NCBI GenBank assembly: GCA_018398585.1
Contig: JAGTTD010000018.1
Coordinates: forward strand, 1,495,501-1,559,500
Origin: Simmondsia chinensis
Lineage: Eukaryota; Streptophyta; Magnoliopsida; Caryophyllales; Simmondsiaceae
Length of the DNA: 64,000 bases
Reading direction: 5' to 3'
The notes under the pieces are model-generated. The model was given only the letters and a program-made list of their open reading frames with translations, had not been told where the DNA came from and ran no database searches. Positions within the stretch are counted from its first letter, which is position 1; every line of letters begins with the position of its first letter. The position numbers and the translations under genes are program-made. Positions 1 through 10,131 of the stretch are shown here, in pieces.

Positions 1-2850
1 TAAAATTAACTTGTTTTAATGTGTTTTAAGTAAATAGTGGTGTATGATTGGTGTAAATGGTGTGAAATCATCATGTTTTATTGTCTTTTAAGTAAATAGT
101 GGTATATGATCAATCATACACCGTGTGTAATAGGTCTAAATGGTGTAAAATTAACTTGTTTTAGTGTGTTTTAAATAAATAGTGGTGTATGGTCAATCAT
201 ACACCATGTATGATGTGTGTAAAAGGTGTAAATTTAACTTGTTTTAGTACGCTACAACTAAATAGTGGTGTATGGTTAATCATACATCGTGTATGATAGG
301 TTTTAAGGGTGTAAAATCAACTTATTTAAATGTGTTTCAAGTAATTAGTGGTGTAAGATCAATCATACACGTGTATAATGGGTTTTAATAGTGTAAAATT
401 AACTTGTTTAGGTGTGTTTTAAGCAATTAGTGTTGTTTGGTTAATCATGCACCGTGTATGAAGGGTTTAAAGGGTGTAAAATTAACTTATTTTTGTGTGT
501 TTTAAGTAAATAGTGGTGTATGATCAATCATATACTATGTGTGATAGGTTTTAATGATGTAAAATCAACTTACATTAGTATCTTTTAAGTTATTAGTGGT
601 GTATGATCAATCATACATTGTATATGATTAGTCTAAATGATGTGAAATCAACTTATTTGAGTGTTTTAAGTAATTAGTGGTGTTTGGTTAATCATGCACC
701 ATGTAAGATAGGTTTTAAGGGTGTAAAATCAACTTGCTTTAGTGTCTTTTAGGTCATTACTTATGATCAATCATACACTGTGTGTGATTGGCCTAATTGG
801 TATGAAATCTTGTTTGAGTGTGTTTTAAGTAATTAGTGATGTTTGATTAATCATACACCGTGTATGATGGGTTTAAAGGGTGTGAACTCAACTTGTTTTA
901 GTGTGTTTTAAGTAATTAGTGGTGTATGATAGGTTTTAAGGGTGCAAAATTAACTTCATTTAATGTGTTTTAAGTAAATAATGGTGTATGATCAATCATA
1001 CGTCGTGTATGATAGGTTTTAAGGGTGTAAAATTAACTTGTTTTAGTGTGATTTAAGTAAATAGTGTTGTATGATCAATCATACACAGTGTATGATAGGT
1101 TTCAAGGGTGTAAATTTAACTTGTTTTGATGTGTTTTAAGTAAATAGTGGTGTATGATCAATTATACACCGTATATGATAGGTTTTAATAGTATAAAATT
1201 AACTTGTTTTATTGTCTTTTAAGTCATTAGGGGCGTCATACACCGTGTATGATCAATCATAAGGAGTGTAAAATCAACTTATTTTAGTATGATTTAAGTA
1301 AATAGTGGTGTATGATCAATCATACACAGTGTATGATAGGTTTCAAGGGTATAAAATTAACTTGTTTTAATATATTTTAAGTAAATAGTGGTGTATGATC
1401 AATCATACACAGTGTATGATAGGTTTCAAGGGTGTAAAATTAACTTGCTTTAATATATTTTAAGTAAATAGTGGTGTATGATCAATCATATACCGTGTAT
1501 GATTGGTCTAAATAGTGTGAAATTAACTTGTTTTATTGTCTTTTAAGTAAATAGTGGTGCATGATCAATCATACACCGTGTATGGTAGGTCTAAATGGTG
1601 TAAAATCAACTTATTTTATTGTGTTTTAAGTAAATAGTGGTGCATGATCAATCATACACCGTGTATGGTAGGTCTAAATGGTGTAAAATCAACTTATTTT
1701 ATTGTCTTTTAAGTCATTAGGGGTGCATGATCAATCATACACCGTGTATGGTAGGTCTAAATGGTGTAAAATTAACTTAGTTATTGTCTTTTAAGTCATT
1801 AGTGGTGTATGCTCATTCATACACCGTGTATAATTTGTCTAAATTGTGTGAAATCAACTTATTTAGGTGGGTTTCAAGTGATTAGTAGTGTATGTTTAAC
1901 CATACACCATGTATGATATATTATGGCGGTGTAAAATTAACTTGTTTAGGTGTGTTTCAAGTGATTAGTTGTGTATGGTTAACCATACACCATGTATGAT
2001 AGGTTTTAATGGTGTAAAATTGGCTTGTTTAGGTGGGTCTCAAGTGATTAGTAGTGTATGTTTAATCATACACCATGTATGATAGATTTTGGCTGTATAA
2101 AATCAACTTGTTTAGGTGGGTTTCAAGTGATTAGTTGTGTATGGTTAACCATACACCATGTATGATAGGTTTTAATTGTGTAAAATAAACTTGTTTAGGT
2201 GGGTCTCAAGTGATTAGTAGTGTATGTTTAATCATACACCATGTATGATAGATTTTGGCTGTATAAAATCAACTTGTTTAGGTGGGTTTCAAGTGAATAG
2301 TTGTGTATGGTTAACCATACACCATGTATGATAGGTTTTAATTGTGTAAAATAAACTTGTTTAGGTGTATTTCAAGTGATTAGCAGTGTATGGTGTGTTT
2401 CAAGTAATTAACGGTGTAAAATCAACTTCTGTTAGTGTGTATCAAGTGATTTGTTGTGTATGTTTAACTATACACCATGTATGATAGGTTTTAACAGTGT
2501 AAAATGAACTTGTTTAGGTGGGTTTCAAGTGATTAGTGGTGTATGTTTAACCATACACCATGTTTGATAGGTTTTAATGGTATTTAAGTTATTAGTGGTG
2601 TATGATCAAGCAGACACCGTGTATGATTGATCTTAATGGTGTAAAATCAACTTGTTTTAATGTGTTACAACTAATTAGGGTGTATGGTTAACCTCACACC
2701 GTTTATGATAAGCCTAAAGGGTGTAAAATCAACTTTTTTGTGTGTTTTAAGTAATTAGTGGTATATGGTCAATCATACATCGTGTTTGATAGGTTTTAAT
2801 GGTTTAAAATCAACATGGTGGACTGTATGGTTAATCATTAATAATCCCTA
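1..2850 (+). repeat. Tandem array of about 84-bp units (minisatellite/satellite)
   Basis: About 34 head-to-tail units cover this stretch. Each contains a variant of GTGTATGATCAATCATACAC, then CGTGTATGATAGG, a linker like GGTGTAAAATCAACTTG, and TTTTAAGTAAATAGTG. The spacing between equivalent points is close to 84 bp (for example 1081 to 1165). Units differ by scattered substitutions and small indels, and some lack the central segment, so the array is old. The GTGTATGAT/ATCATACAC words make each unit internally palindromic. The array runs off the left edge of the window. The same unit recurs inverted at 3955-4303, beyond a MULE transposase relic, so it may be the subterminal or TIR region of that element. 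Confidence 0.9.
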
Positions 2851-2879
2851 CAGTTTTAGAGATAGTAATTGCTGGTTTT

Positions 2880-3440
2880 GTTCATTTTTTTTGCATTACC
2901 ATTATTAATCTTCTGTGTCTATCTTTTATGCAATGCAGATTTTCCGAGCAGCTGAGTATAACTTTGATGTTATTGATGGAGATAAGAATTTTTGTGTTGA
3001 TATGTCTCTTTGGACATGTACCTGTCGCAAGTTTCAGTTGAGCAGCTTCCATGTGAGCATGCGTTGGCGGTTGTATGACATGGTCCTTATGGTCTGTACA
3101 ATTTATGCTCGCCATATTGTTCCAGAGATTATTGGGACGAGTCATACAGAGGCGTCGTGTACCCGATGCCGCACATAAGTGATTGGTCTATCCTGCATCA
3201 TATATGAGAAATGAATCTTCTTCCACCCGATGTTCGAACCTCTTCCGGGAGGAGGAGAAAGAGGAGGAGTCTTTCAATCAGTGAGGAACGTGTACCACAA
3301 AGGTGCAGTCGGTGCAAGGAACAAGGGCATAATCGATCAACGTGTAAAAATCCAATTGCTTTGCACTCGACCGGTGAAGGCACGTCTACAAACAACAACG
3401 GTCATTCTTATCATGTCCCTTCTCCGGATTAACTTACGTT
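2880..3440 (+). pseudogene. MULE transposase C-terminal relic (SWIM finger and zinc knuckle)
   Basis: A decayed end of a MuDR-type transposase. The region begins after a pyrimidine-rich stretch ending TGCAG (about 2938), which looks like a 3' splice site. The first frame has the start of a SWIM zinc finger (WTCTCRKFQ, about 3012). The second half of the finger (CEHALA) is readable only in a neighbouring frame near 3050, so a one-base frameshift has broken it. The part downstream of the finger, ending near MPHISDW, is in yet another reading. A zinc knuckle, CSRCKEQGHNRSTC, follows at about 3304-3345 after a basic stretch (SSGRRRKRRS). This order is the usual tail of plant MULE transposases. 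The catalytic DDE part is absent. It cannot encode a working protein. Confidence 0.75.
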
Positions 3441-3504
3441 CTTTTTTTTATAGTGTAATTGCCATTAATATCGATGAAATTATGTACTATTAATAGACAT
3501 GCAT

Positions 3505-3955
3505 TATTAATGACGGCTGTGTATTATCCATAACACATTGACATTTGTAAGGTTGGTTTAAATGATGTAATGTCAATTTCTATCTGAGTGTTTTAAATAT
3601 CTGATGGTGTATGATCTGTCAGCTGGGGATTGAACACTGAAAGTTCAAGGGTGATAATTGGCACCCAAGCAAGACAATAACCTCAAAACCTACTTTATCC
3701 TACCCCTCCCCCATGGTCATCCCCATATATTTGCACCTTGTTTGCCTTTGCCTATAAATGGAAGAATTGGCCATGAAGCCAAGCATCCACTTCTCGGTCT
3801 CAACGTTGTGTTGTCTGTGCCGCACGGGTGGGTTCCTCAGTTGTGAATGATTAATCATATACCATGTATGATAGATTTTGAACGTGTGAAATCATGTCAT
3901 CTTGGTGTGTTTTAAGTGATTAGTTGTGAATGGTTAATCATACACGATGTATGAT
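3505..3955 (+). repeat. Scattered 84-bp units in plus orientation with an unassigned insert
   Basis: Degenerate plus-orientation units lie at about 3505-3625 and 3845-3955. Between them, 3626-3844 has no recognisable repeat; it holds a 62-codon open frame with no family resemblance that I take to be chance. These units link the MULE relic to the inverted array to the right. Confidence 0.65.
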
Positions 3956-4303
3956 TAACCAAACACCACTAGTTACTTAAAATACACTAAAATAAGTTAA
4001 TTTGACACCATTAAGACCAATCATACACTACTAATTACTTGAAACACATTAAAACAAGTTGATTTTACACCCTTAAAACCTATCATACACGGTATATGAT
4101 TAACCATACAATATTACCTAGTTGTAGCACACTAAAACAAGTTAAATTACACCCTTTACACACATCATACATGGTGTATGATTGACCATAGACCACTAAT
4201 CACTTAAAACACACTAAAACAAGTTGCTTTTATACTATTAAAACCTATCATACATGATGTACGATTAATCATACACCACTACTTACTTAAAACACACTTA
4301 CAC
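3955..4303 (-). repeat. 84-bp array, inverted orientation
   Basis: About four units of the left-hand array occur here as reverse complement (words such as CACTAATTACTTGAAACAC and CAAGTTGATTTTACACCC). The switch falls in a palindrome near 3940-3965 (GGTTAATCATACACGATG, then CATACACGATGTATGATTAACC). The array ends near 4303 where the text becomes unrelated. Confidence 0.8.
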
Positions 4304-4639
4304 AATGTCATTTATGACATCCTGTGGCTTCAATAATATTCCGAGGTTGATAAGTTTCTTACGGATACATTCCCCAATGACCCAGCTGATTCAATTAGGT
4401 GAACCAAATATCGGACTTATAATTTTGAACCTCAATATCAGTTTCAGCTTTAAATATGAGCTCAAATTTCATGTACCAAACAGAAGATTAATTGCAAGAC
4501 TGAAAAGCAACCAAACTAGAAAGAAAATTTTATCTATTTACCTTGTACCTCTTTCCTTGTATCCAACTGGGAATGATGCAAAACACCAATCCAAAATTTC
4601 AAGAGAAACGTTCAAACTTCTATTATATAGATATACACA
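4304..4639. other. Unassigned non-coding stretch
   Basis: Contains a 114-codon open frame without any recognisable motif, compositionally like its surroundings. I see no gene, repeat or RNA here. Confidence 0.5.
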
Positions 4640-4785
4640 CACAGGCTGAGGGTCATCGGAAACAGCCTCTCTTGAGGGTAGCCCCCTGAAGGGGAAGGCT
4701 GCGTACATCTAACCCCCCCAGACCTTGCTTATGCGGGAGCCCTTGGAGGCATTGGGTTTATTGATGTTGTTGTATATATATATAT
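4640..4785 (+). mobile_element. Au/RTE-type SINE or LINE 3' tail fragment
   Basis: Carries the diagnostic plant tail: TCATCGGAAACAGCCTCTC, then GGCTGCGTACATCTA, CCAGACCTTGC, GCGGGAGCCC, GCATTGGG and a short T/G-rich end (GATGTTGTTG). The same tail ends the RTE LINE at 49943-52063, so this could be a 5'-truncated LINE copy or a SINE. No tRNA- or 5S-like head is visible upstream. Confidence 0.75.
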
Positions 4786-5236
4786 ACACACAATAAAGTT
4801 TTATGATATTCAAAAATATATCACTTAAGTATCCTATACAATTTGGGGAACTTTCATCAATATATAACGAATTTTTAGTAGAAATTGCTATTGCAATACA
4901 TTGTTTACAACAATATAAATAAATTATGCTCATATTTTTAACAAGAATATAACATATAGTGATAAAAACTCGCAAAAGCTATGTTAAAACCAAGTGCTAT
5001 ATCAATATTTTTTAGCCAAATATATAATATCAAGTTTCGGCCAAAAATATATATATACTGTCGAAAATCATTTTTCATGACATCATTTTCTAATACAGAT
5101 TCACCGACTTTCTTTTATAAAATAACTAACTAATAAAGTCCTAAAACATAAAATATTTAAATAATAAAAATTTTAAATTTCTAAAGATGCAACTACAAAT
5201 TTAGCACAAAAAAAAAACAATTTTTTTATAAAAGAT
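4786..5236. other. AT-rich unassigned DNA
   Basis: Low-complexity AT-rich sequence with A and T runs. No gene or element recognised. Confidence 0.5.
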
Positions 5237-5477
5237 ACAACAACAACAGACCCAGTGCCTTAAGGGCTCCGCATAAGCAGAGGCTGGGAGGAGTGGATGT
5301 ACGCAGCCTTACTCCTTTAAGGTGTAACCTTGCTGAAAGGCTACCCCCAACCTTATAAGGTTGGCAATACGAGGACTTCCCAGGAGGTCACCTATCCTGA
5401 TACTACTCTCGCCCAAGCACGCTTAATTTCGAAGTTCTAATAGGATCCGATTGCATTAGTACTTGGTAAATGAACCC
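5237..5477 (-). mobile_element. 5S rRNA-headed SINE, copy 1
   Basis: Read on the minus strand, the first ~117 bases (5477 down to about 5361) match plant 5S rRNA almost from end to end: ACTAATGCAATCGGATCC, then TTAAGCGTGCTTGGGCGAG, GTAGTATCAGGATAGGTG, ACCTCCTGGGAAGTCCTCG. The intragenic A box, intermediate element and C box of the 5S pol III promoter are therefore mostly kept. The body follows directly (AACCTTATAAGGTTGGGGG), then GGCTGCGTACATCCACTCC, GCGGAGCCCTTAAGGCACTG and a (GTT)n-type end. It is not a 5S gene, because the terminator is missing and the RTE-type tail is fused on. Similar chimeras occur at 31163-31375 and 60893-61588. Confidence 0.85.
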
Positions 5478-6166
5478 TAAATTTTTTAAAAAGGGTAAAC
5501 TATATATTAATACCTCAACGGTTAGAGTACTAAATTTTTTTTTTTTAATCCATAAACTTTGAGAAATATTTTTTTAGTTCAAAAAATTACTTATATTTAA
5601 TAAAATAATTGAAGCAATGGTGCAACAAAATAAAACTAGGATTTATTTGAATTTTTATACTTCATTATTTAGATTATTTTACTAAAAACATAATTTTTTG
5701 AACCAAAAATTATTTTACAATATTTGAGAATTAAAAGTTTAGAACACCAAATTTTAAGATATCTATACTATACCTTGATGCAAAGTACCCTCCTCTCCTT
5801 AAAATTCAGTAAATATACAAAGCTAGTTTCTAAATATTTAGTTGGCGGTTACTGAATTAAATTGGTAATGGTTACTTTATTAAGTAATGTAATTGACAAT
5901 TTTGAACTACCCATGTTCAACCCAAATGAACTCCTCTCCCTGCAATTTCTCACTGTAAAATTCACTGCAATTTATCAAGTTCCTTTTTATTTTTATAATT
6001 AACCACCCAATTTGTTTGCCTACAATTTTCTATTGTAAAGGGATAACGAAAAACAAACAAGTAGTAAATGAACGCAATCTCGGTACTCATAACGACCTAT
6101 GACTGCATTATGCCAAGTGCCAAAGCAACATTTGTCCTTTACATTTATATTGTATATTGAATACTA
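5478..6166. other. AT-rich unassigned DNA
   Basis: No coding frame or known element. T- and A-runs only. Confidence 0.5.
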
Positions 6167-6195
6167 CTAGGTGTTGCCCATTCAATGCACAATTT
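6167..6195 (-). mobile_element. Possible Helitron 3' terminus (fragment)
   Basis: On the minus strand the text reads GTGCATTGAATGGGCAACAC then CTAG followed by T, which resembles the hairpin plus CTRR end of plant Helitrons inserted before T. The matching TC... 5' end was not found to the right, so the extent is unknown. Confidence 0.35.
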
Positions 6196-6631
6196 AAATT
6201 ATTTTTGTGAATATTTTAAGCAGGCTAAACCATAGAAAGTAGCTACATTACCCTTTTCGAAACCTAACTAGGGTTAATAACAGAATTTGAGGAAGAAGAT
6301 AGAAAAAATTCAACGAGTGGGAGAACAAAAGAGAAATTAAAAAAAAAAAAAGGGCTTAACTTTATATTCTTTTCATAATAGACATACAATACAAACCTAA
6401 TATATTGCATTGATGCAAGAGTAAAGAAGGGGATATGACTACTCACTACTATTAACCTAACCACCGACTATTATAAAAGAGAAATTTACCAAAATTATAT
6501 TAAAATTAAATTATCTAATCCTGAAACAATATTATCATAAAATTTTAAATTTACTTTTATAAATTATTTTCTTGGATATTCCTATATTAATTTGGTACAT
6601 ATGGTAAATCAAGTTAAATTATAACAATACA
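6196..6631. other. AT-rich unassigned DNA, possibly Helitron interior
   Basis: Includes an A-run near 6340 and no coding potential. May belong to the Helitron whose end lies at 6167, but nothing confirms it. Confidence 0.4.
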
Positions 6632-6762
6632 TATTAGGATAATAGAGTTATTTATATTATTATTAGCTCAAGGGCTTTTTTGTAATTGTACTTTCCTCGG
6701 TTTCTCTATATGTATGATACCTCAGCACCCTGCTGGGTATTTACCATAACTCAATTCTTACA
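6632..6762 (+). repeat. 5' LTR of Copia 1
   Basis: Begins TATTAGGATAATAGAG and ends TTCTTACA, directly followed by the primer site. It differs from the 3' LTR at about 17 positions. The start is TA rather than the usual TG, as in the second Copia of this window. Confidence 0.88.
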
Positions 6763-6774
6763 TGGTGTCAGAGC
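6763..6774 (+). other. Primer binding site of Copia 1
   Basis: TGGTGTCAGAGC, one base off the TGGTATCAGAGC complement of plant initiator tRNA-Met, sits immediately after the LTR. Confidence 0.85.
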
Positions 6775-6957
6775 ACTACCCTTGATACCCTCTTCCCTCA
6801 AAAGGGGGGAGGGGGGAGGGGGAAAATTGGGGCCGAAAATCAACCCTAACCCAAACAAATCAGCCGCCACACCTCCTCCCCCACCCTCTTCTCTCCACGG
6901 CGCACCACCCTCGAGCCGCCGCACGTCCGTCCGCCTCTTCTCTCCGGTACGATCACT

Positions 6958-7845
6958 ATGCCCTCTTTGGTCTTCCACCGGAATATGCCCTCTTCTCGTC
7001 AGTCCTCTCTGGATCTTCCCTTTGAGCGCCTTAAAACTGCACTACTTAATGAAGAAGCTGCCATCTCCCGGATTCAATCATGGTCTTCCTTCGATCATGC
7101 GCATGACCTTGCCGCGTCAGGTGCGCCATCCGACGCTTCGGGTCATGGCCGGGGTCGTGGTAGTCGTGGGCGCAACTCCAATTGCCAAGGAGGTCAAGGG
7201 GGCGGTGGCGGGTCATACGATCAATCGCCAATCCCAGGAACAGGCACGGTCAACTCTGGACCCGCACCCACTCCACCGCAATCTTGGTTCAACAATACCG
7301 GCTATGCTCCTCATCCACCGCAAGCAAGTATACTCGGTTCTGGTCCCGTTGTTTGTTAGATTTGTCATCAAGTTGTCCATGCTGCTTCTCTTTGTCCCCA
7401 CCGCTTTGTTCAAACAGATCTCTCCCACTCCCTCTCTGCCTTGTCGGTTGCGGACTCTGCTGATCCTATGTGGTACCCTGACTCTGGAGCGTCTAATCAT
7501 ATGACCTCTAACCCAGGTATTTTACAAAATATTTCGTCGTACATTGGTTTTAAATCTATTCAAGTTGGTAATAGATCCTTGTTACCTGCTACCCATACTG
7601 GCTCCTCTAAATTACAAGCTTCCAAGCATGATTTAAAACTATCTAACGTCCTTCTAGTGCCTGGTCTCACTTATAATCTTTTATCTATTAAACAACTGTG
7701 TCGTAACAACAACTGCTGTGTTGAGTTTGAGTCTTCGTCCTTTTTTGTTAAGGACAAGGTTATAGGGATGTCCCTACTCAAAATGTGCAGTAGCGATCCT
7801 CTATATGGCTTTTCTTCGCATTTCACAGGACTTGTTGCACAAACC
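6958..7845 (+). pseudogene. Copia 1 gag C-terminus, zinc knuckle and protease
   Basis: The frame at 6958 resembles the C-terminal gag of Copia 2 (LPFERLKTALLNEEAA corresponds to LPFEQLKTALLDEEAA there), followed by a Gly/Arg-rich stretch. The UBN2 gag domain present in Copia 2 is missing, so leader is joined almost directly to the gag end. A stop (TAG, 7357) falls at the start of the zinc knuckle (C.ICHQ...CP). A second frame (7441-7851) holds protease motif WYPDSGASNHM, catalytic Asp intact, and the start of the pre-integrase region (NVLLVPGLTYNLLSIKQL). It ends at the solo-LTR insertion, whose first bases add a stop codon. Coding resumes at 16837. Confidence 0.8.
7841..7845 (+). repeat. Target duplication AAACC, left
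   Basis: AAACC stands directly before TGTTAGGAACAG and is repeated at 16832-16836, directly after ...TTCCCAACA. It defines the inserted unit exactly. Confidence 0.85.
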
Positions 7846-9068
7846 TGTTAGGAACAGTGTCCTGAAATCTTGATTTATTCTGGATATATTATTTTAATTA
7901 ATAAATAAAATTAAAGTTCTAGTCGTTTCCTAGTTAAATTCGTGTATTTGAGCATTTATACTGCATGTTATTTTCTTTCGGGAGGCATCCATGAGATTGG
8001 TGTAGTCCTCATACTACAATTTACATGTTTGTTCTAAGTGGTTTATGAGACTAAGCCACAGATAAACTTGGAAAAAATGATATGGATTGTTGTTTGAAAG
8101 ACTCGTAGTCGGAGACAAGTCTGGACAACTTGTATGTTAAGACTATAACGTGACACTTTGGATGGCTTTTCTTGGTCATGTGGATGGAGATCCAAAAGTG
8201 TTAGGTTAGTGTGTTTGACACACTGAGTTGGACCATATAGGTTACTTATTTCTAGACTGCTATCGTAGATGAGTGATTCGCATTGTACTGTTTGAACGAC
8301 GACTCTTAATCCTGAAGGTATTCTGGACTTGTGCATGGAGCGTTAGTTACTTTAGTGTACTATAAGTAAGGTCTAAAACAAATGACTGAAATCCCACGTA
8401 CACTGGGTAGCAGCGTGAATTGTGACAAGGATCAGGTATTCAATGGGAAATCTACAGTCTCTTATGAGATACAGATGTCCCCTTAATTGATTCGCAAATA
8501 TTTGAATGATTCGCAAACTTTGGCCAAATTATTCCAAGTGTTTGACATTTGGAATTTATACTGTGAATATGTTCAAGTATAAGTGAATTATTCAGTGAAG
8601 GGCGAGTCGGTAACTAATGGAGAAGCTGTAAGAAGGATAATGGCAGTAGTTATATTTATCCTTTGTCATGGATATCTAGTGGAGGGGTTTTTATCATTAA
8701 TACAGTATATTAGGGAGATATCGAATAAATAATTTAAGTCTGGAGTGCAGTAAAATTTATTTAGTGGAATTAAGTCTCATTAAATGGTAATTAAATTAAT
8801 ATCATGAGATGATTTAATTTAACCCGTTTGAAGCCAGATTTAAATTGTCCCCGGGTTCCCTACGCAAGCCTCTGTATTTTATTGCCATTACAAAAATATT
8901 AAAGAATTCATGAGATGAATTATTTATCCATAAGATGGGTAAATTAATTTTGCCAAATATTATTCATGAGATGAATAAAAGTTAAAAATTATAAAATAAA
9001 ATAATTTTAAAAAATTAATGTGAGAAACAAAGCAAAAACAAAAAATCACGTTTAGTACCTACACAGTG

Positions 9069-9073
9069 GCGAT
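9069..9073 (+). repeat. Target duplication GCGAT of the Gypsy, left
   Basis: GCGAT immediately precedes the LTR start and is repeated at 15850-15854 immediately after the other LTR. Confidence 0.9.
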
Positions 9074-10131
9074 TGTCACAGTTATTTTATGAGCTAAGTA
9101 CCCGGTGAGGTTTGCTCACCCGAACACGAACAACAACAAAGAAATGAACACAAAGGAAATTCAAAGGGAAATGTAAGACACAATTTTTCACACAAAGGGG
9201 AGAGGCTTTTCTTATTAATATTTCAGAGATTACAAGATATCCAAAATGAATGCCCATTTCATCTATTTATAGCCGTGGTCAACCCCATGAACAAGGGGAT
9301 AACCGTTCCCGCCATTTTCCCTCTTTCTTCAAAGCCGTGCTCCACTCTTCCCACGCATGCCTTGGCGGTTACAAGGTGAGCTGGTCAAAGCACATGTTAT
9401 ATTAATTTAGGCGCCTGATTTTCAACTGGCGGTTACATCCACCTCAGCCCACTCTTCCATTTTCCCGCCCTTTACCTCGTTTAAACTAGTCAATGCTTTT
9501 TCCCGCTTCTTTTCCTTTGGTAACCGTTACCAATATGTGTCACGTGCTTATTATTACCATTTTATAAGGTTGGGCTTCATTGGGCCTTCTTGGGCCTACT
9601 TGGGCTTGGGCCGGGCCAGTGCCCTGCACTGGGCCCGTGCCTATCGCTACTCATCTGTGTCCTTGGGCCGGCCCAGTGCCGTGCCCTGGACCTTGTCATG
9701 ACACTGTCTAGGTCGCGCCCCGCCTATGTCATGACACTGTCTCGGGTCGCGCCAGGCCCTTGTCATGACACTGTCTCGGGTCGCGCCCCGCCTATGTCAT
9801 GACACTGTCTCGGGTCGCGCCAGACCCTTGTCATGACACTGTCTTGGGTCGTGCCAGACCCTTGTCATGACACTGTCTTGGGTCGTGCCAGACCCTTGTC
9901 ATGACACTGTCTTGGGTCGTGCCAGACCCTTGTCATGACACTGTCTTGGGACCGCGTCCGTCTCGGTTCCCACTTCGTCCGTCACTTAGGCCTAGGTCCG
10001 TGGAGGCCTAATGCACTCTTAACTGAGTGCGCACCTTGTCCACACAATGCCAATCATTGGCAGCCCATTTGACACGGCACAGGCGCAAGGCGCACACCTG
10101 TGCCCCGGTCCGGAGTGTCACGGGTCTTACA
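9074..10131 (-). repeat. 3' LTR of the chromovirus (1058 bp)
   Basis: Bounded by TGTCACAG and GTCTTACA. It carries eight units of a 34-bp tandem repeat (9695-9950). The polypurine tract adjoins at 10132 when read on the minus strand. Confidence 0.93.
9695..9965 (-). repeat. 34-bp tandem repeat inside the 3' LTR, eight units
   Basis: The core GTCATGACACTGTCT recurs at 9695, 9728, 9762, 9796, 9830, 9864, 9898 and 9932, joined by GGGTCGYGCC-type linkers of two kinds (CCCGCCTAT and AGACCCTTG). GTCATGAC is itself palindromic. Confidence 0.92.

Noticed and set aside
1..2850. CRISPR-like array
   Set aside because: Units are contiguous diverged tandem repeats with no unique spacers, in a plant nuclear context.
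4305..4649. 114-codon open frame
   Set aside because: No motif, no homologous copy in the window, and ordinary chance length for this composition.
5361..5477. A functional 5S rRNA gene
   Set aside because: Substitutions at several positions, no T-run terminator after the 3' end, and direct fusion to a retrotransposon tail.
6686..7504. A 272-codon open frame across the Copia 1 LTR and leader
   Set aside because: It starts inside the LTR, crosses the primer site and runs out of frame with the gag and protease reading; its content is Pro/Leu/Ser low complexity.
9590..9802. Open frames within the chromovirus LTRs (also 15274-15486 and 10047-10262)
   Set aside because: They translate the LTR and its 34-bp repeat and have no protein-like features.
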